NCBI RefSeq assembly: GCF_003201205.1
Contig: NZ_QICN01000008.1
Location: 1-52,107 of the forward strand
Source: Sinimarinibacterium flocculans
Lineage (GTDB): Bacteria > Pseudomonadota > Gammaproteobacteria > Nevskiales > Nevskiaceae
Direction of reading: 5' to 3'
Length of the DNA: 52,107 bases
This document shows, piece by piece, positions 7,022 to 15,045 of this stretch. Each line of letters opens with the position of its first letter. Within the stretch, counting starts at the first letter, position 1. The translations under genes were made by a program, and so were the position numbers. A model generated the notes under the pieces. That model saw only the letters and a program-made list of their open reading frames with translations, did not search any database and had not been told where the DNA came from.

Positions 7022-7555
7022 ATGCTGAAGCCGTATCATCCAGATCATTTCCCGTGGATGAAATCGCTGATCATTGAGGGCGCAGGAACTGGCGTCTATG
7101 ATCGCTCACTTCGGCTTCCAAACGCGGAGATTGCGTTTTTTCGCGGGCTGCAAATCGGTTTGCGCACTGGTCACGTCCACGGCCCTGACGGGCGATCAGA
7201 GCTGCTGCATGCGCACCTCTTCTACGCCAACGAGAACTCCAAGAAGCCTTGCGGATTCGCCTTATTCAAAGGCGAAGAGCAGAGCCAGATGGTTGAATTC
7301 TGGATGGCATCGATCTCGCCGGGCTATCGTCGGCGCGGATTCGGATTTCAGCTATTCAAAGAAGCCCTCAATCTGTACGGAAACCGCATCATCATCGCCC
7401 GATGCAACAAGGGCTCCGATGTCGCAATTCGGATGCTTGCTAACCTGAGGTTCATTCACGTAGGAACCGGCAACAGTGAAGGCACAGTATTTCTCACTTC
7501 GCCAAATACGCCGCAGAAGCTGTTCGATGAGATGAAGAGGTTGTTCGCGGCGTAG
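7022..7555 (+). CDS. GNAT-family acetyltransferase, fourth gene of the TcmP cassette
   Basis: This 177-residue protein contains the acetyl-CoA pocket of GNAT enzymes: VEFWMASISPGYRRRGFG (about residues 90-107), with the R-x-x-G-x-G pattern, followed by a helix FQLFKEALNL. The substrate cannot be told. The gene starts 37 bases after the S24 gene, preceded by GGGGAG, and probably belongs to the same transcript. Its position in a cassette with TcmP and a UmuD-like protein suggests modification of a cassette product or of a cellular target, but this is inference. Confidence 0.7.
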   Translation: MLKPYHPDHFPWMKSLIIEGAGTGVYDRSLRLPNAEIAFFRGLQIGLRTGHVHGPDGRSELLHAHLFYANENSKKPCGFALFKGEEQSQMVEFWMASISPGYRRRGFGFQLFKEALNLYGNRIIIARCNKGSDVAIRMLANLRFIHVGTGNSEGTVFLTSPNTPQKLFDEMKRLFAA

Positions 7556-7662
7556 ACACCGCCAATCCGCCAGTTTCCGAAGATGCTTCGACTCCAGTGA
7601 TCAGGCGTTTCCTGCGTACAGGGAAGCTTCGCCTCTACCTCCCCGCAAAGTGGGGTGCGGGA

Positions 7663-8853
7663 CTACCCCTCAATTAGACTGGCAGTCTCCGGATGGTAGA
7701 TCACCTGGGTTATCGATCCATCCCTGATGCGCTGCACCGCCTCATCAATGACGTGCAGGGGAACCAGGAACCATTCCCGCGGCCGTACCGGATGGCCGAA
7801 GCGATCGTTGATCGTGAGATCAAGCTGCGCCGGTGCGAAGACGCGGTGGAAGAGGTTCTCTAGCTTGGTGCGGTTGATGCCGGCTAGCTTGTAACTTGCC
7901 ACGACCTCGACCTCAGCCAGCAGGTAGGTCGCGTCGTTCGCCGCGTTGGCGATGCGAGTCTCGATCTTTCCGCCGGTGACGCCGATCTTGTGGATCAGCT
8001 CGCGGTGCTCAGAGACGAAGGGGTGGTTGGATTTGCTGCGCAGCACGTAGATGGTGCCACTTTCAACGTCGTCGTCTTCCCAGGTTTCGCTGAAGAGCGG
8101 CCCTGCGTTCGGATCGGTTACGCGCCGTCCGGCCTCATCCTTGTAGAGGGCTCGCTGGAGTGATCGGCGGAGCAGGTTGCTTTCAGTGCCGTTGGAGTAG
8201 ATCACGCGCAGTCGCGCGTCATTCTCGCCGTTGGGCGCCTTGATGGTTTCCCCCACTTCCGCGACGTAGACGAGCTGCCCGCCGAGGATGAACAGATTGC
8301 CCTCGTCGATGCTGGCGTCTTTGCCGAATGGGCGCGTTTGCCGAGCCCCAGCCTTGAGCTCGCGCTCCGCGAGCTCGAAAAGCGGCTCGAAGCGATCAAA
8401 GTCCTCGCACCTTTCACGATCGGCAATCTCCTCAGCCGCACGTATCTCCGCCGTGGAACGAACGTGCCGCAGCTCGGTGATGTCGCCTGGTGAAGCGACA
8501 TCGACGCCTAGCTGGGCCAGCAGTTCATCATCGTCAAGGTCGTCAGCAGACTTCACCGCGGCGGCCGGACTTTCCGCGGCCAAGAGTCCTTGATGGTCAA
8601 GGGGCTCCAGTAGGGTCCGGCAGCCGTCCAATTCGCGCAGGCGGTCGAGACGGACGGCATATAGCCGCTCGAAGATGTCGCGGTCTTCGCCATGCTGAGG
8701 GGTGCGCCCGTGCTGCTCGACGAAACGCTGAATTTCCTCAAAGCCGGCGATGACGCGCTCCTCTCGGGGTGTCCGGCTTGAGCCCTTCTTCGCCTCGCTC
8801 TCGACACCGAGCGCCTCCAGCAGCGCATCGTCTTCTTCGGTGAGCTTAGCCAC
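7663..8853 (-). CDS. GIY-YIG nuclease family protein, third gene of the methyltransferase operon
   Basis: This 396-residue protein has a C-terminal GIY-YIG domain of the T5orf172/MUG113 type: GTIYVLRS (266-273) is the GIY strand, KIGVT (289-293) the YIG strand, then Arg300 and Glu332 (KLENLFHRVF) in the catalytic positions. The N-terminal 40-90 region (EIQRFVEQHGRTP and on) resembles a small helical domain often found in front of such nucleases, and residues 185-255 form a separate strand-rich part. The start overlaps the end of the helicase gene by 8 bases, so expression is coupled. With the helicase and methyltransferase it plausibly forms a restriction-type system in which this protein cuts DNA. 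Confidence 0.85.
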   Translation of the reverse strand: MAKLTEEDDALLEALGVESEAKKGSSRTPREERVIAGFEEIQRFVEQHGRTPQHGEDRDIFERLYAVRLDRLRELDGCRTLLEPLDHQGLLAAESPAAAVKSADDLDDDELLAQLGVDVASPGDITELRHVRSTAEIRAAEEIADRERCEDFDRFEPLFELAERELKAGARQTRPFGKDASIDEGNLFILGGQLVYVAEVGETIKAPNGENDARLRVIYSNGTESNLLRRSLQRALYKDEAGRRVTDPNAGPLFSETWEDDDVESGTIYVLRSKSNHPFVSEHRELIHKIGVTGGKIETRIANAANDATYLLAEVEVVASYKLAGINRTKLENLFHRVFAPAQLDLTINDRFGHPVRPREWFLVPLHVIDEAVQRIRDGSITQVIYHPETASLIEG

Positions 8854-10903
8854 GCGCGGCCTCCGCCTTCATCCTGGCCAGAAAGGCAACGCCTTCGGCC
8901 ATGCGCTTCTCCCAGGCGTCCGGTGACGTGATCGACGGCAATCGCCCGCGCTCCTGCTTGAATTTCAGAGCACGTTTTGCAAGCTCCCGCGCTTCGTCAA
9001 GCGTAAGGGCCGTGCGTTTGGCCGAGATCGCGGCAGCAACCTGCTTGAACCTCTCGTCATCCATTGCCTTCGCAAGTATCGCGTACGCCTCTCCGAACGG
9101 ATTGATTCGGTCGATGAGGTCGATGTCCAGCTCGCGCACGTCCATCGCGAACTTGCGCACACCGTCGATCAGAGCGGTGTTGGCTACCGGCCCACCGTTG
9201 CCACCCTCAAGCGCCGCCTTCTTGGCTTGTTGCGTCAGGTTGAGGGCAGCAATGGCGTGCTGGCGCACCGCTTCCTGATCATCTTCGTCGAGGTCCGGGT
9301 ACTTTTCCTTGATGATCTTGCCCATCCGAACCTGAGTCAGCTCCTCGGGGACAAGCTCCGAATCGAACAGGCCGCGCTCGATCGCGGTCTTGTCCTGAAC
9401 GAAAGTCGCGATCACCTCATTCAGATCTTCCCGGCAGATTCGAGCTGCTTCCTGAGTCTTCGGCTCGGTGAGGCCCATGATCTCGATCTGGTACTGGCCT
9501 GTTTCCTCATTGACGCCGACGTTGCACTTGTTGGGGTCATAGCCGCCTTCGCCGTAGTTGAACCCTTCGACCGGGCCGCTGTTGGGGTTCTTCGGCTTGA
9601 ACTCAAAGCGCGGTGCGAGCACTTGCTCCATGAGCAGGCTGGCGGCGATCGCCTTCAAGGTGTCGTTCACCGCTTCGGTGACGGCCTGCTCGGAGGCGTC
9701 CGGCTCAGCAATCAGGTTCGTGAAGCGAGCGCGGGTCTTGCCTGGAGCGTCACGGGTGGCGCGACCGATGATCTGGACGATCTCCGTGAGGCTGGACCGA
9801 TACCCGACCGTTAGCGCGTGCTCGCACCATATCCAGTCGAAGCCTTCCTTCGCCATGCCCAGGGCGATGATGATATCGACGTGGTCGCGATTGTTCTTCT
9901 GCGTCGGGTCCCTCAATGCGGCAGACACCTGGTCGCGTTTGGCTGGCTCATCATCGACCAGGTCGGCGATCCGGAGTACGCGGCCGTCCGTAGCCTTGAC
10001 CAGCTGGAACCCCGTTACCGGATCGATGCCCTGCCATGAGCCCAGCTCTTCGATGATGTGCTCGACCTCTCGAATCTTGTCCTTGGTGCTCTCGCGCGAG
10101 TTCACGTTCGGGATATGGACGATCGTCTTCTCCGCGGAATCGAGCACCTTGAGAATGTCGTAGACGTAGGAGCCGGAGTAGAAGAAGTAACCCATGTCGA
10201 GCTGCTTCAGATGCTCGTAGCCGTTCAGTTGCTCGTAGTAGGTATAGGTAACCGTATCGAACTTCGACTCGTCGTGCGGCGCAAGGACGGCCTCGGCGTC
10301 GCCACGGAAATAGGAGCCCGTCATCGCGACAATATGCACCTTGTCGCGGGCGATGAACTGACCAAGATGAGCGCCAAGCCTATTGTCCGGGTTCGCGGAC
10401 ACATGATGGAACTCGTCGACGGCGATCAGCCTGCCGTCGAACGCCTCGACGCCAAACTGATCGACAGCAAACCGAAATGTGGCGTGGGTGCAGACCAGTA
10501 CCTCGTCGCCACTGTCTAGGAAGGCGCGGACTGACTTGACTTTGCCACCGTTGTCCGGTCCTGGTGCATTGCACAGGTTCCATTTCGGCTCAACATGCCA
10601 ATTCGCCCAGAACCCGAACGTCGTTAGCGGCTCGTCGTGGAAACTGGCTCCGATCGACCTTTCCGGCACGACGATGATCGCCTGCTTCAGGCCCTGGTTG
10701 TGAAGCTTGTCGAGCGCGATGAACATGAGCGCACGGCTTTTTCCAGAGGCGGGAGGCGATTTGATGAGCAGGTACTGCTCGCCGCGCCGCTCGTAGGCGC
10801 GCTCCTGCATTGGCCGCATACCGAGTGCGTTCGCCTTAGTCGAACAGCCGGTCTGAGCGTAGGAAACCGAAATAGACGGAACGGTTCTCTTCTCGTCGGT
10901 CAT
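8846..10903 (-). CDS. DEAD/DEAH-box superfamily 2 helicase, second gene of the methyltransferase operon
   Basis: This 685-residue helicase has motif I PPASGKS (50-56), motif II DEFHH (163-167), motif III MTGS (194-197) and motif VI QIIGRATR (377-384). Motif VI is the form seen in restriction-associated and phage-type translocases. The remaining 250 residues lack recognisable motifs and may contact DNA or the partner proteins. The gene overlaps the methyltransferase gene upstream by 4 bases (ATGA) and the GIY-YIG gene downstream by 8 bases. It likely moves along or opens DNA so that the nuclease partner can act, as helicase subunits do in multi-gene restriction systems. Confidence 0.9.
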   Translation of the reverse strand: MTDEKRTVPSISVSYAQTGCSTKANALGMRPMQERAYERRGEQYLLIKSPPASGKSRALMFIALDKLHNQGLKQAIIVVPERSIGASFHDEPLTTFGFWANWHVEPKWNLCNAPGPDNGGKVKSVRAFLDSGDEVLVCTHATFRFAVDQFGVEAFDGRLIAVDEFHHVSANPDNRLGAHLGQFIARDKVHIVAMTGSYFRGDAEAVLAPHDESKFDTVTYTYYEQLNGYEHLKQLDMGYFFYSGSYVYDILKVLDSAEKTIVHIPNVNSRESTKDKIREVEHIIEELGSWQGIDPVTGFQLVKATDGRVLRIADLVDDEPAKRDQVSAALRDPTQKNNRDHVDIIIALGMAKEGFDWIWCEHALTVGYRSSLTEIVQIIGRATRDAPGKTRARFTNLIAEPDASEQAVTEAVNDTLKAIAASLLMEQVLAPRFEFKPKNPNSGPVEGFNYGEGGYDPNKCNVGVNEETGQYQIEIMGLTEPKTQEAARICREDLNEVIATFVQDKTAIERGLFDSELVPEELTQVRMGKIIKEKYPDLDEDDQEAVRQHAIAALNLTQQAKKAALEGGNGGPVANTALIDGVRKFAMDVRELDIDLIDRINPFGEAYAILAKAMDDERFKQVAAAISAKRTALTLDEARELAKRALKFKQERGRLPSITSPDAWEKRMAEGVAFLARMKAEAARG

Positions 10904-13680
10904 AAGCCTGCCTCCGCCTTGCGCTTCCTAGTCGGCCCGACGGCCGCAGCTATCTTCGTGTGCAGCTCGAAAAGTTTTTCCAGTCGCTCGGTGTCATTGC
11001 GGAAGCGACGGCCGATGTAGATGCGTTCGAGAACCTCATCGTTGCGCTCGTGCGCTTCGCGCAGATCGGCAGGCATCCCTTCAGGATCGTAGAGATCCGC
11101 GATCGTTGCTGGGAAATGGACTTCACGTATCAGTAAAATGTCTTCGGCGCACCGACTGAGGTCAGATCTGTTCTTCTCGGTAAGGGTAGGCACAGGGAAT
11201 GTGTTCCAGCCCAGGGTATTCGAGTAGCGGAAGTCCGCTTTCAGCTTGCCGCAGACGGTCGCAATCCAGACGAGATGTAGGCGCGAAGCAATGAGGGCTA
11301 GGTTCCAGAGTGGGGCGTCGTAGATAGCGAAGGCGAGGTTGCTGATGATCGTTCCGGGTCTGCAGAACCCCACAGGTAGGTATTCCCGTGCTTCCGACGA
11401 AACGCTCGGAACGATGATGACCGTTTCATCACCTGTTTGCCGTACTTCCCCGAAGCGGTACGGAACAGAAGCAAGCGCCTTAGTCGTTCTTCGGTCGGAT
11501 GCAGAACGTTGCTCTCGAACAGCATCGAAGCGGTTGCTTAGCCAGTCATTGTTTCGAGCGGCTGCAAAATCTTCATCGTGTACCCATAGGCAGCGGCGCT
11601 CGATGCCGCGAATGAATTCCTGCGAACCAAGGAAAGGGCGGATAAACGACGGTTCCACACCGTGTTCGGTCAGTGCGGCATTTGCCTCAGTCAGCGATAG
11701 CAGCAGGTGACCACCATCGTTTGGCATGTTTCCGAAGCGCATTTCGCCGATATCTGAAAGCGGTGATGACGATGGGGCGATCGTCACGTTTCGGCCCGGA
11801 ACCAGATAGGCATTAATGTTCTCGGCGACCTTAACTGTACTGCCTGACTCGCCGCTTTCGGAGTACAGAAGTCTAGTTCGCGTCGGCCGGTTCGTGATCC
11901 CGACAATGACAACGGTCACCCCTGCGTTGTGACTTGCAAGGTTGGCCCATTTGAACGACGTATGCGCAAACGCGATCGCATGCCCGGTTGAGAAGATGAG
12001 CTGCCAAAGCGTTTCGACTTGCCGCCCTTGACAGATCGAGTTGGTAGAGACGAACGCAGAGACGCAGGCAGTTCGTGTTCCGTAGTCAGCCGCCTTCATG
12101 AACCAGCCGGCCACATAATCCAGCGACTTCCAGTTGTCCGTTCGACCCTCGAAGATACTTTTGAGGTCCGCCTTCTGCTCCGCCGTCTGCCATTGGCTCC
12201 CCCTATAAGGCGGATTCCCGCAGATGTATGTCTCGCCTCCCTCGTTCTCGAACTCAATCTCCGCCTGGTCCAATGGTGCACTTAGCAAGTCGCCGCCAAG
12301 CAACCTCACGTTCGTTCCCGTGGGTGGACAGGCGCTGAGCCAGTCCATCTGTAGCGCATTGCCGCGTGTAATCCAATTCTGTTTGTCGAGCGGCAAAAAC
12401 TCTGCCAGCGCCTCCTTCTGACCGCGGTAGAGCACATCGCACTGGAATTCGGCAATGATCAGAGCAAGACGCGCAATCTCTGCTGAGAAATCGCGCAGTT
12501 CGATACCTCGAAAGTTCGTCTTCGGAATTTCGCTCTTGCGTCCAGGCTCGCCGCGCCGCTCGTTGATCGTGTTCTCGATCTCTCGCATCTGCTTGTAGGC
12601 GATAACCAGGAAGTTGCCCGAGCCGCAGGCCGGATCGAACACTCTGATCCTCGCCAAGCGCTTGCGCAGGTTGAGCAGCATGCGAGGGTTGGTGCCTGCT
12701 TCCTCAAGGCGCGCCCGCAGATCATCGAGGAACAGTGGATTGAGCACTTTGAGGATATTCGGCACGCTGGTGTAATGCATACCCAGCGCGCCGCGCTCCT
12801 CGTCGTCCGTGACGGCCTGGATCATCGACCCGAAAATATCCGGATTGATCTGCGTCCACTCAAGGCCGCCGATACGCAGTAGGTAGGACCGCGCGATCTT
12901 GCTGAATCGCGGAACCTCCGGGCTGCCCGAGAAGAGTCCGCCGTTGACGTAGGGGAAGGTGTTGGCCCATCGCGGTAGCGCAGCGGATGCGCGATCAGCA
13001 ATCGGCGTGTTCATGGCGCGGAAGATTTCGCCGATCACCTCGTGGGTGTTGGACGAATCCCGCGCACTCATCCGCTCGACCGTGTTCGTGAACAGAGCCT
13101 TCTCGTTGAAGATGCCCGTATCTTCGGCAAAGAAGCAAAAGATCAGCCGCGCCATGAAGTGATTCATGTCTGGGCGGCGTTCGGCGGTTCCCCAAGCCGC
13201 GTTGTCCCTCAGCAGTTCGATATAGAGCCGGTTCAGTCGGCTGGTGGCCCTGATGTCGAATGAGCTTTCGCGAACCTGCTTAACGGTTGTGATTCCGGCC
13301 AAGTGCAGGAAAGAACCGAAGTGATCCGGAAAATCGCGGTAGGCGCAGGCGACCGTGTCGCCGGCCTCCAGATCCTCGGCCTTCAAATCAGTGCCGTCTG
13401 TCGCGAGGATAAAGCGTGCCTTCGCCCGGGCCGTCGCCGGGCTTGCCTTCAACGCTGCGAGGGCCTTCGCGACTTCCCCCGGAGGGCTGACGGCGATATG
13501 GATGTTGTTTGTCTGAAGAACGCCGCCCAGGTCGGACTTGTTCGATGCGCCCGAGCGCAGGCGCTTGATCGTCGTCTCCTTGTTCCCGAACGCCCGTAGA
13601 AAGGCGAACGGGAACTCGGCGGGATCAAAGGGCTGATCCGCCAAGGTCGATACCGCTTCTTCGATCTCTACTGCATTCAT
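10900..13680 (-). CDS. MmeI-like class I SAM-dependent DNA methyltransferase
   Basis: This 926-residue adenine-type DNA methyltransferase has motif I DPACGSGNFL (349-358) and catalytic motif IV GNPPY (488-492), followed by a long C-terminal target-recognition part. The N-terminal region (PFAFLRAFGN, then SNKSDLGGV, then NNIHIAV) is typical of a group related to type IIG/IIL enzymes, but I see no D-x(n)-E-x-K nuclease motif there. Cutting may therefore depend on the helicase and GIY-YIG partners encoded downstream. I prefer the ATG at 13680, where family similarity begins; an earlier TTG at 13728 would add 16 unrelated residues. Two palindrome copies lie upstream. The gene probably protects host DNA by methylation. 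Confidence 0.9.
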   Translation of the reverse strand: MNAVEIEEAVSTLADQPFDPAEFPFAFLRAFGNKETTIKRLRSGASNKSDLGGVLQTNNIHIAVSPPGEVAKALAALKASPATARAKARFILATDGTDLKAEDLEAGDTVACAYRDFPDHFGSFLHLAGITTVKQVRESSFDIRATSRLNRLYIELLRDNAAWGTAERRPDMNHFMARLIFCFFAEDTGIFNEKALFTNTVERMSARDSSNTHEVIGEIFRAMNTPIADRASAALPRWANTFPYVNGGLFSGSPEVPRFSKIARSYLLRIGGLEWTQINPDIFGSMIQAVTDDEERGALGMHYTSVPNILKVLNPLFLDDLRARLEEAGTNPRMLLNLRKRLARIRVFDPACGSGNFLVIAYKQMREIENTINERRGEPGRKSEIPKTNFRGIELRDFSAEIARLALIIAEFQCDVLYRGQKEALAEFLPLDKQNWITRGNALQMDWLSACPPTGTNVRLLGGDLLSAPLDQAEIEFENEGGETYICGNPPYRGSQWQTAEQKADLKSIFEGRTDNWKSLDYVAGWFMKAADYGTRTACVSAFVSTNSICQGRQVETLWQLIFSTGHAIAFAHTSFKWANLASHNAGVTVVIVGITNRPTRTRLLYSESGESGSTVKVAENINAYLVPGRNVTIAPSSSPLSDIGEMRFGNMPNDGGHLLLSLTEANAALTEHGVEPSFIRPFLGSQEFIRGIERRCLWVHDEDFAAARNNDWLSNRFDAVREQRSASDRRTTKALASVPYRFGEVRQTGDETVIIVPSVSSEAREYLPVGFCRPGTIISNLAFAIYDAPLWNLALIASRLHLVWIATVCGKLKADFRYSNTLGWNTFPVPTLTEKNRSDLSRCAEDILLIREVHFPATIADLYDPEGMPADLREAHERNDEVLERIYIGRRFRNDTERLEKLFELHTKIAAAVGPTRKRKAEAGL

Positions 13681-13779
13681 GGTTCGCGGGCTGTGCCCCG
13701 GTGAAGGGCTGGGACGGCCGATTGACAAAAGCCTGTGCGGGTGAGGGCCTCCGATAGCATGCCGACGACATCACTGACG

Positions 13780-13795
13780 GTTTCGCATGCGAAAC
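13780..13795. repeat. 16-bp palindrome GTTTCGCATGCGAAAC, copy 4
   Basis: This identical copy lies 99 bases upstream of the methyltransferase ATG, on the promoter side of the operon. Confidence 0.85.
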
Positions 13796-13842
13796 CGCCT
13801 TTGGCGCGCTGCTGGCATACCCTGGATTAGACCCCGCCACAC

Positions 13843-13858
13843 GTTTCGCATGCGAAAC
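13843..13858. repeat. 16-bp palindrome GTTTCGCATGCGAAAC, copy 5
   Basis: This identical copy is centred 63 bases (about six helical turns) from copy 4, which would place two bound dimers on the same DNA face. It lies just downstream of the TATAGT candidate -10 of the methyltransferase operon. Confidence 0.85.
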
Positions 13859-13929
13859 GCGGAGCCGCTAGGCTCATCTGCACTATATCCGCACTCGCAC
13901 CGCATCCGGCCGCAATTTTGCGTTCACCG

Positions 13930-13953
13930 CTGCACCTTACTGCACCCCTGCAA
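13930..13953. repeat. CTGCACC short direct repeats near the element end
   Basis: CTGCACC occurs at 13930-13936 and 13940-13946, with a partial CTGCAA at 13948-13953, so the first two are exactly one helical turn apart. A further CTGCAC is at 13878. They lie about 60-80 bases from the tRNA junction, where arm-type integrase sites are often found. No protein is known to bind them. Confidence 0.3.
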
Positions 13954-14009
13954 TTTGAGTCGATTCAGATAGTTGCTGATGAATCAACAGATTGCGAGCG
14001 GCGCCGGGC

Positions 14010-14052
14010 CGGCTTAGAAGGCTCGTGCTCTATCCAACTGAGCTACAGGCGC
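14010..14052 (-). pseudogene. tRNA-Arg(TCT) 5' half, cut after the anticodon loop (attachment site)
   Basis: On the minus strand the sequence begins at 14052 with GCGCCTG (acceptor arm), then TA, a D-arm GCTC...GAGC, and an anticodon loop CTTCTAA with anticodon TCT at 14018-14016. Identity to a tRNA-Arg stops at about 14010: the 3' side of the anticodon stem pairs poorly, and there is no T-arm (GGTTCGAATCC) or matching CAGGCGC acceptor strand in the following 100 bases. The 5' end faces the chromosome and the cut end faces the mobile element, as expected for integration into a tRNA. Unlike most such insertions, the element does not restore the 3' half here. Confidence 0.75.
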
Positions 14053-14092
14053 AGATCGACGCGGCGGATTCTACGTCAGCGACGGCGGCGAA

Positions 14093-14905
14093 TCAGGCAT
14101 CGAGCGCATAGACGCGGCGGGCATTGCCGGCGAGGAACAGCTCGCGGGTCTGCTCGTCGAGGCCCAGGCCGTCGAAACCGTCGAGGGTCTGTTCCGGCGT
14201 GAGCATCGGGTAATTGCTGCCCCAGAGCACCTTGCGACGGCCGTGACCGCGCAGGAAGTCGACCAGCGCCGGCGGGTAGCGTTTGGGCACGTAGGCCGAG
14301 GTGTCGATGTAGAAATTCTCGTGCTTGGTGGCGACGGCCACGGCCTCGTCGGTCCACGGGTAACCGATGTGGCCGCCGACGATGACCAGCTCGGGAAAGT
14401 CGAGCGCGATCTGATCGAGATAGATCGGGCGCCCGACCTCGGACGGCATCAGCGGCCCGGTATGGCCGATCTGCGTGCAGAACGGCACGCCCAGGTCGCA
14501 GCAGGCGGCGTAGAGCGGGTAGTAGCGGCGGTCGGTGGGCGGCAGCTCGAACAGCCAGGGCAGCACGCGGATCGCCCGGAAGCCGAGTTCCTGCACACAG
14601 CGTCGTGCCTCGCGCACGGCGTCCATCGGCCGCGTGATGTCGACCGACCCGACGCCGACGAGACGCTGCGGCGCCTGCGCGACGAAGCCGGCGACCTCGT
14701 CGTTGCCGATCAGCGTGCGCCTCGGCGCATGCCAGGCGCTGATCAGGGCGCGGTCGACCCCCGCCGCGTCCATCTGCGCGAGGGTGGCGGCCACCGGCAG
14801 CTCGGCCTCGGGCAGGCGGCTGCGCGTCCAGCGGCGCAGGGAGTCGAAGATGGGGTCCTGCATCTGGCGCAGCGTCGGGTGCTGCGCCCAGGCGTCGATG
14901 ATCAT
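14093..14905 (-). CDS. Amidohydrolase 2 family metal-dependent hydrolase
   Basis: This 270-residue TIM-barrel hydrolase of the amidohydrolase-2 (ACMSD-like) type opens with MIIDAWAQHP, where the usual D-x-H metal motif has changed. QIGHTG (middle), VIVGGHIGYPW and a late LWGSNYPM, standing for the usual WGSDYP, supply the other expected barrel-end residues. The family includes decarboxylases and lactone hydrolases; the substrate is unknown. I chose the ATG at 14905 because a perfect GGAGG precedes it and the family sequence begins there; the frame extends upstream to 14977. It is the first chromosomal gene beside the tRNA junction and is divergent from fliS. It has no evident link to motility. 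Confidence 0.8.
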   Translation of the reverse strand: MIIDAWAQHPTLRQMQDPIFDSLRRWTRSRLPEAELPVAATLAQMDAAGVDRALISAWHAPRRTLIGNDEVAGFVAQAPQRLVGVGSVDITRPMDAVREARRCVQELGFRAIRVLPWLFELPPTDRRYYPLYAACCDLGVPFCTQIGHTGPLMPSEVGRPIYLDQIALDFPELVIVGGHIGYPWTDEAVAVATKHENFYIDTSAYVPKRYPPALVDFLRGHGRRKVLWGSNYPMLTPEQTLDGFDGLGLDEQTRELFLAGNARRVYALDA

Positions 14906-14987
14906 GGAGCCTCCGGGCATGGCGACGTTCGTCGCCGACGAGCGGTCGGGCGGCATGATCGCACGCCCGTCCGTCACGGGACGGGGT

Positions 14988-15014
14988 TAAAGACTCGCTC
15001 CGCGTGGTCGATAC
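14988..15014 (+). promoter_or_regulatory. FliA (sigma-28) type promoter of fliS
   Basis: TAAAGACT (14988-14995), an exact 11-base spacer and GTCGATAC (15007-15014) match the flagellar sigma-28 consensus TAAAGTTT-N11-GCCGATAA at 12 of 16 positions. Transcription would begin near 15021, downstream of the GTG at 15004, so fliS must start later. Confidence 0.55.
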
Positions 15015-15045
15015 AGGCAGCGAACCCTTGCGACAGCCGACGACC

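Larger units (their letters stand above)
1..14009. mobile_element. Integrated conjugative/mobilizable element, right part
   Basis: This stretch carries a conjugative relaxase, toxin-antitoxin genes, a putative defence operon and a repeated palindrome, and it ends exactly where a tRNA-Arg sequence is cut. Its base composition is visibly less GC-rich than the flagellar DNA to the right. No integrase, coupling protein or type IV secretion gene lies inside the window, so these and the other attachment site should lie left of position 1. An integrated plasmid, an ICE or an IME all remain possible. Confidence 0.75.
13681..14009. other. Gene-free right end of the element, about 330 bases
   Basis: No coding sequence is visible. 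The region holds palindrome copies 4 and 5, a TATAGT candidate -10 on the minus strand (13882-13887) for the methyltransferase operon, CTGCAC repeats (13878, 13930, 13940 and a partial at 13948) and the junction with the truncated tRNA. It looks like a combined promoter and attachment-end region. Confidence 0.5.

Noticed and set aside
13910-14010. Possible tRNA 3' half restored by the element
   Set aside because: No T-arm GGTTCGAATCC-like sequence and no CAGGCGC strand follows the anticodon loop; CTCGCAATC near 13995 is too weak a match.
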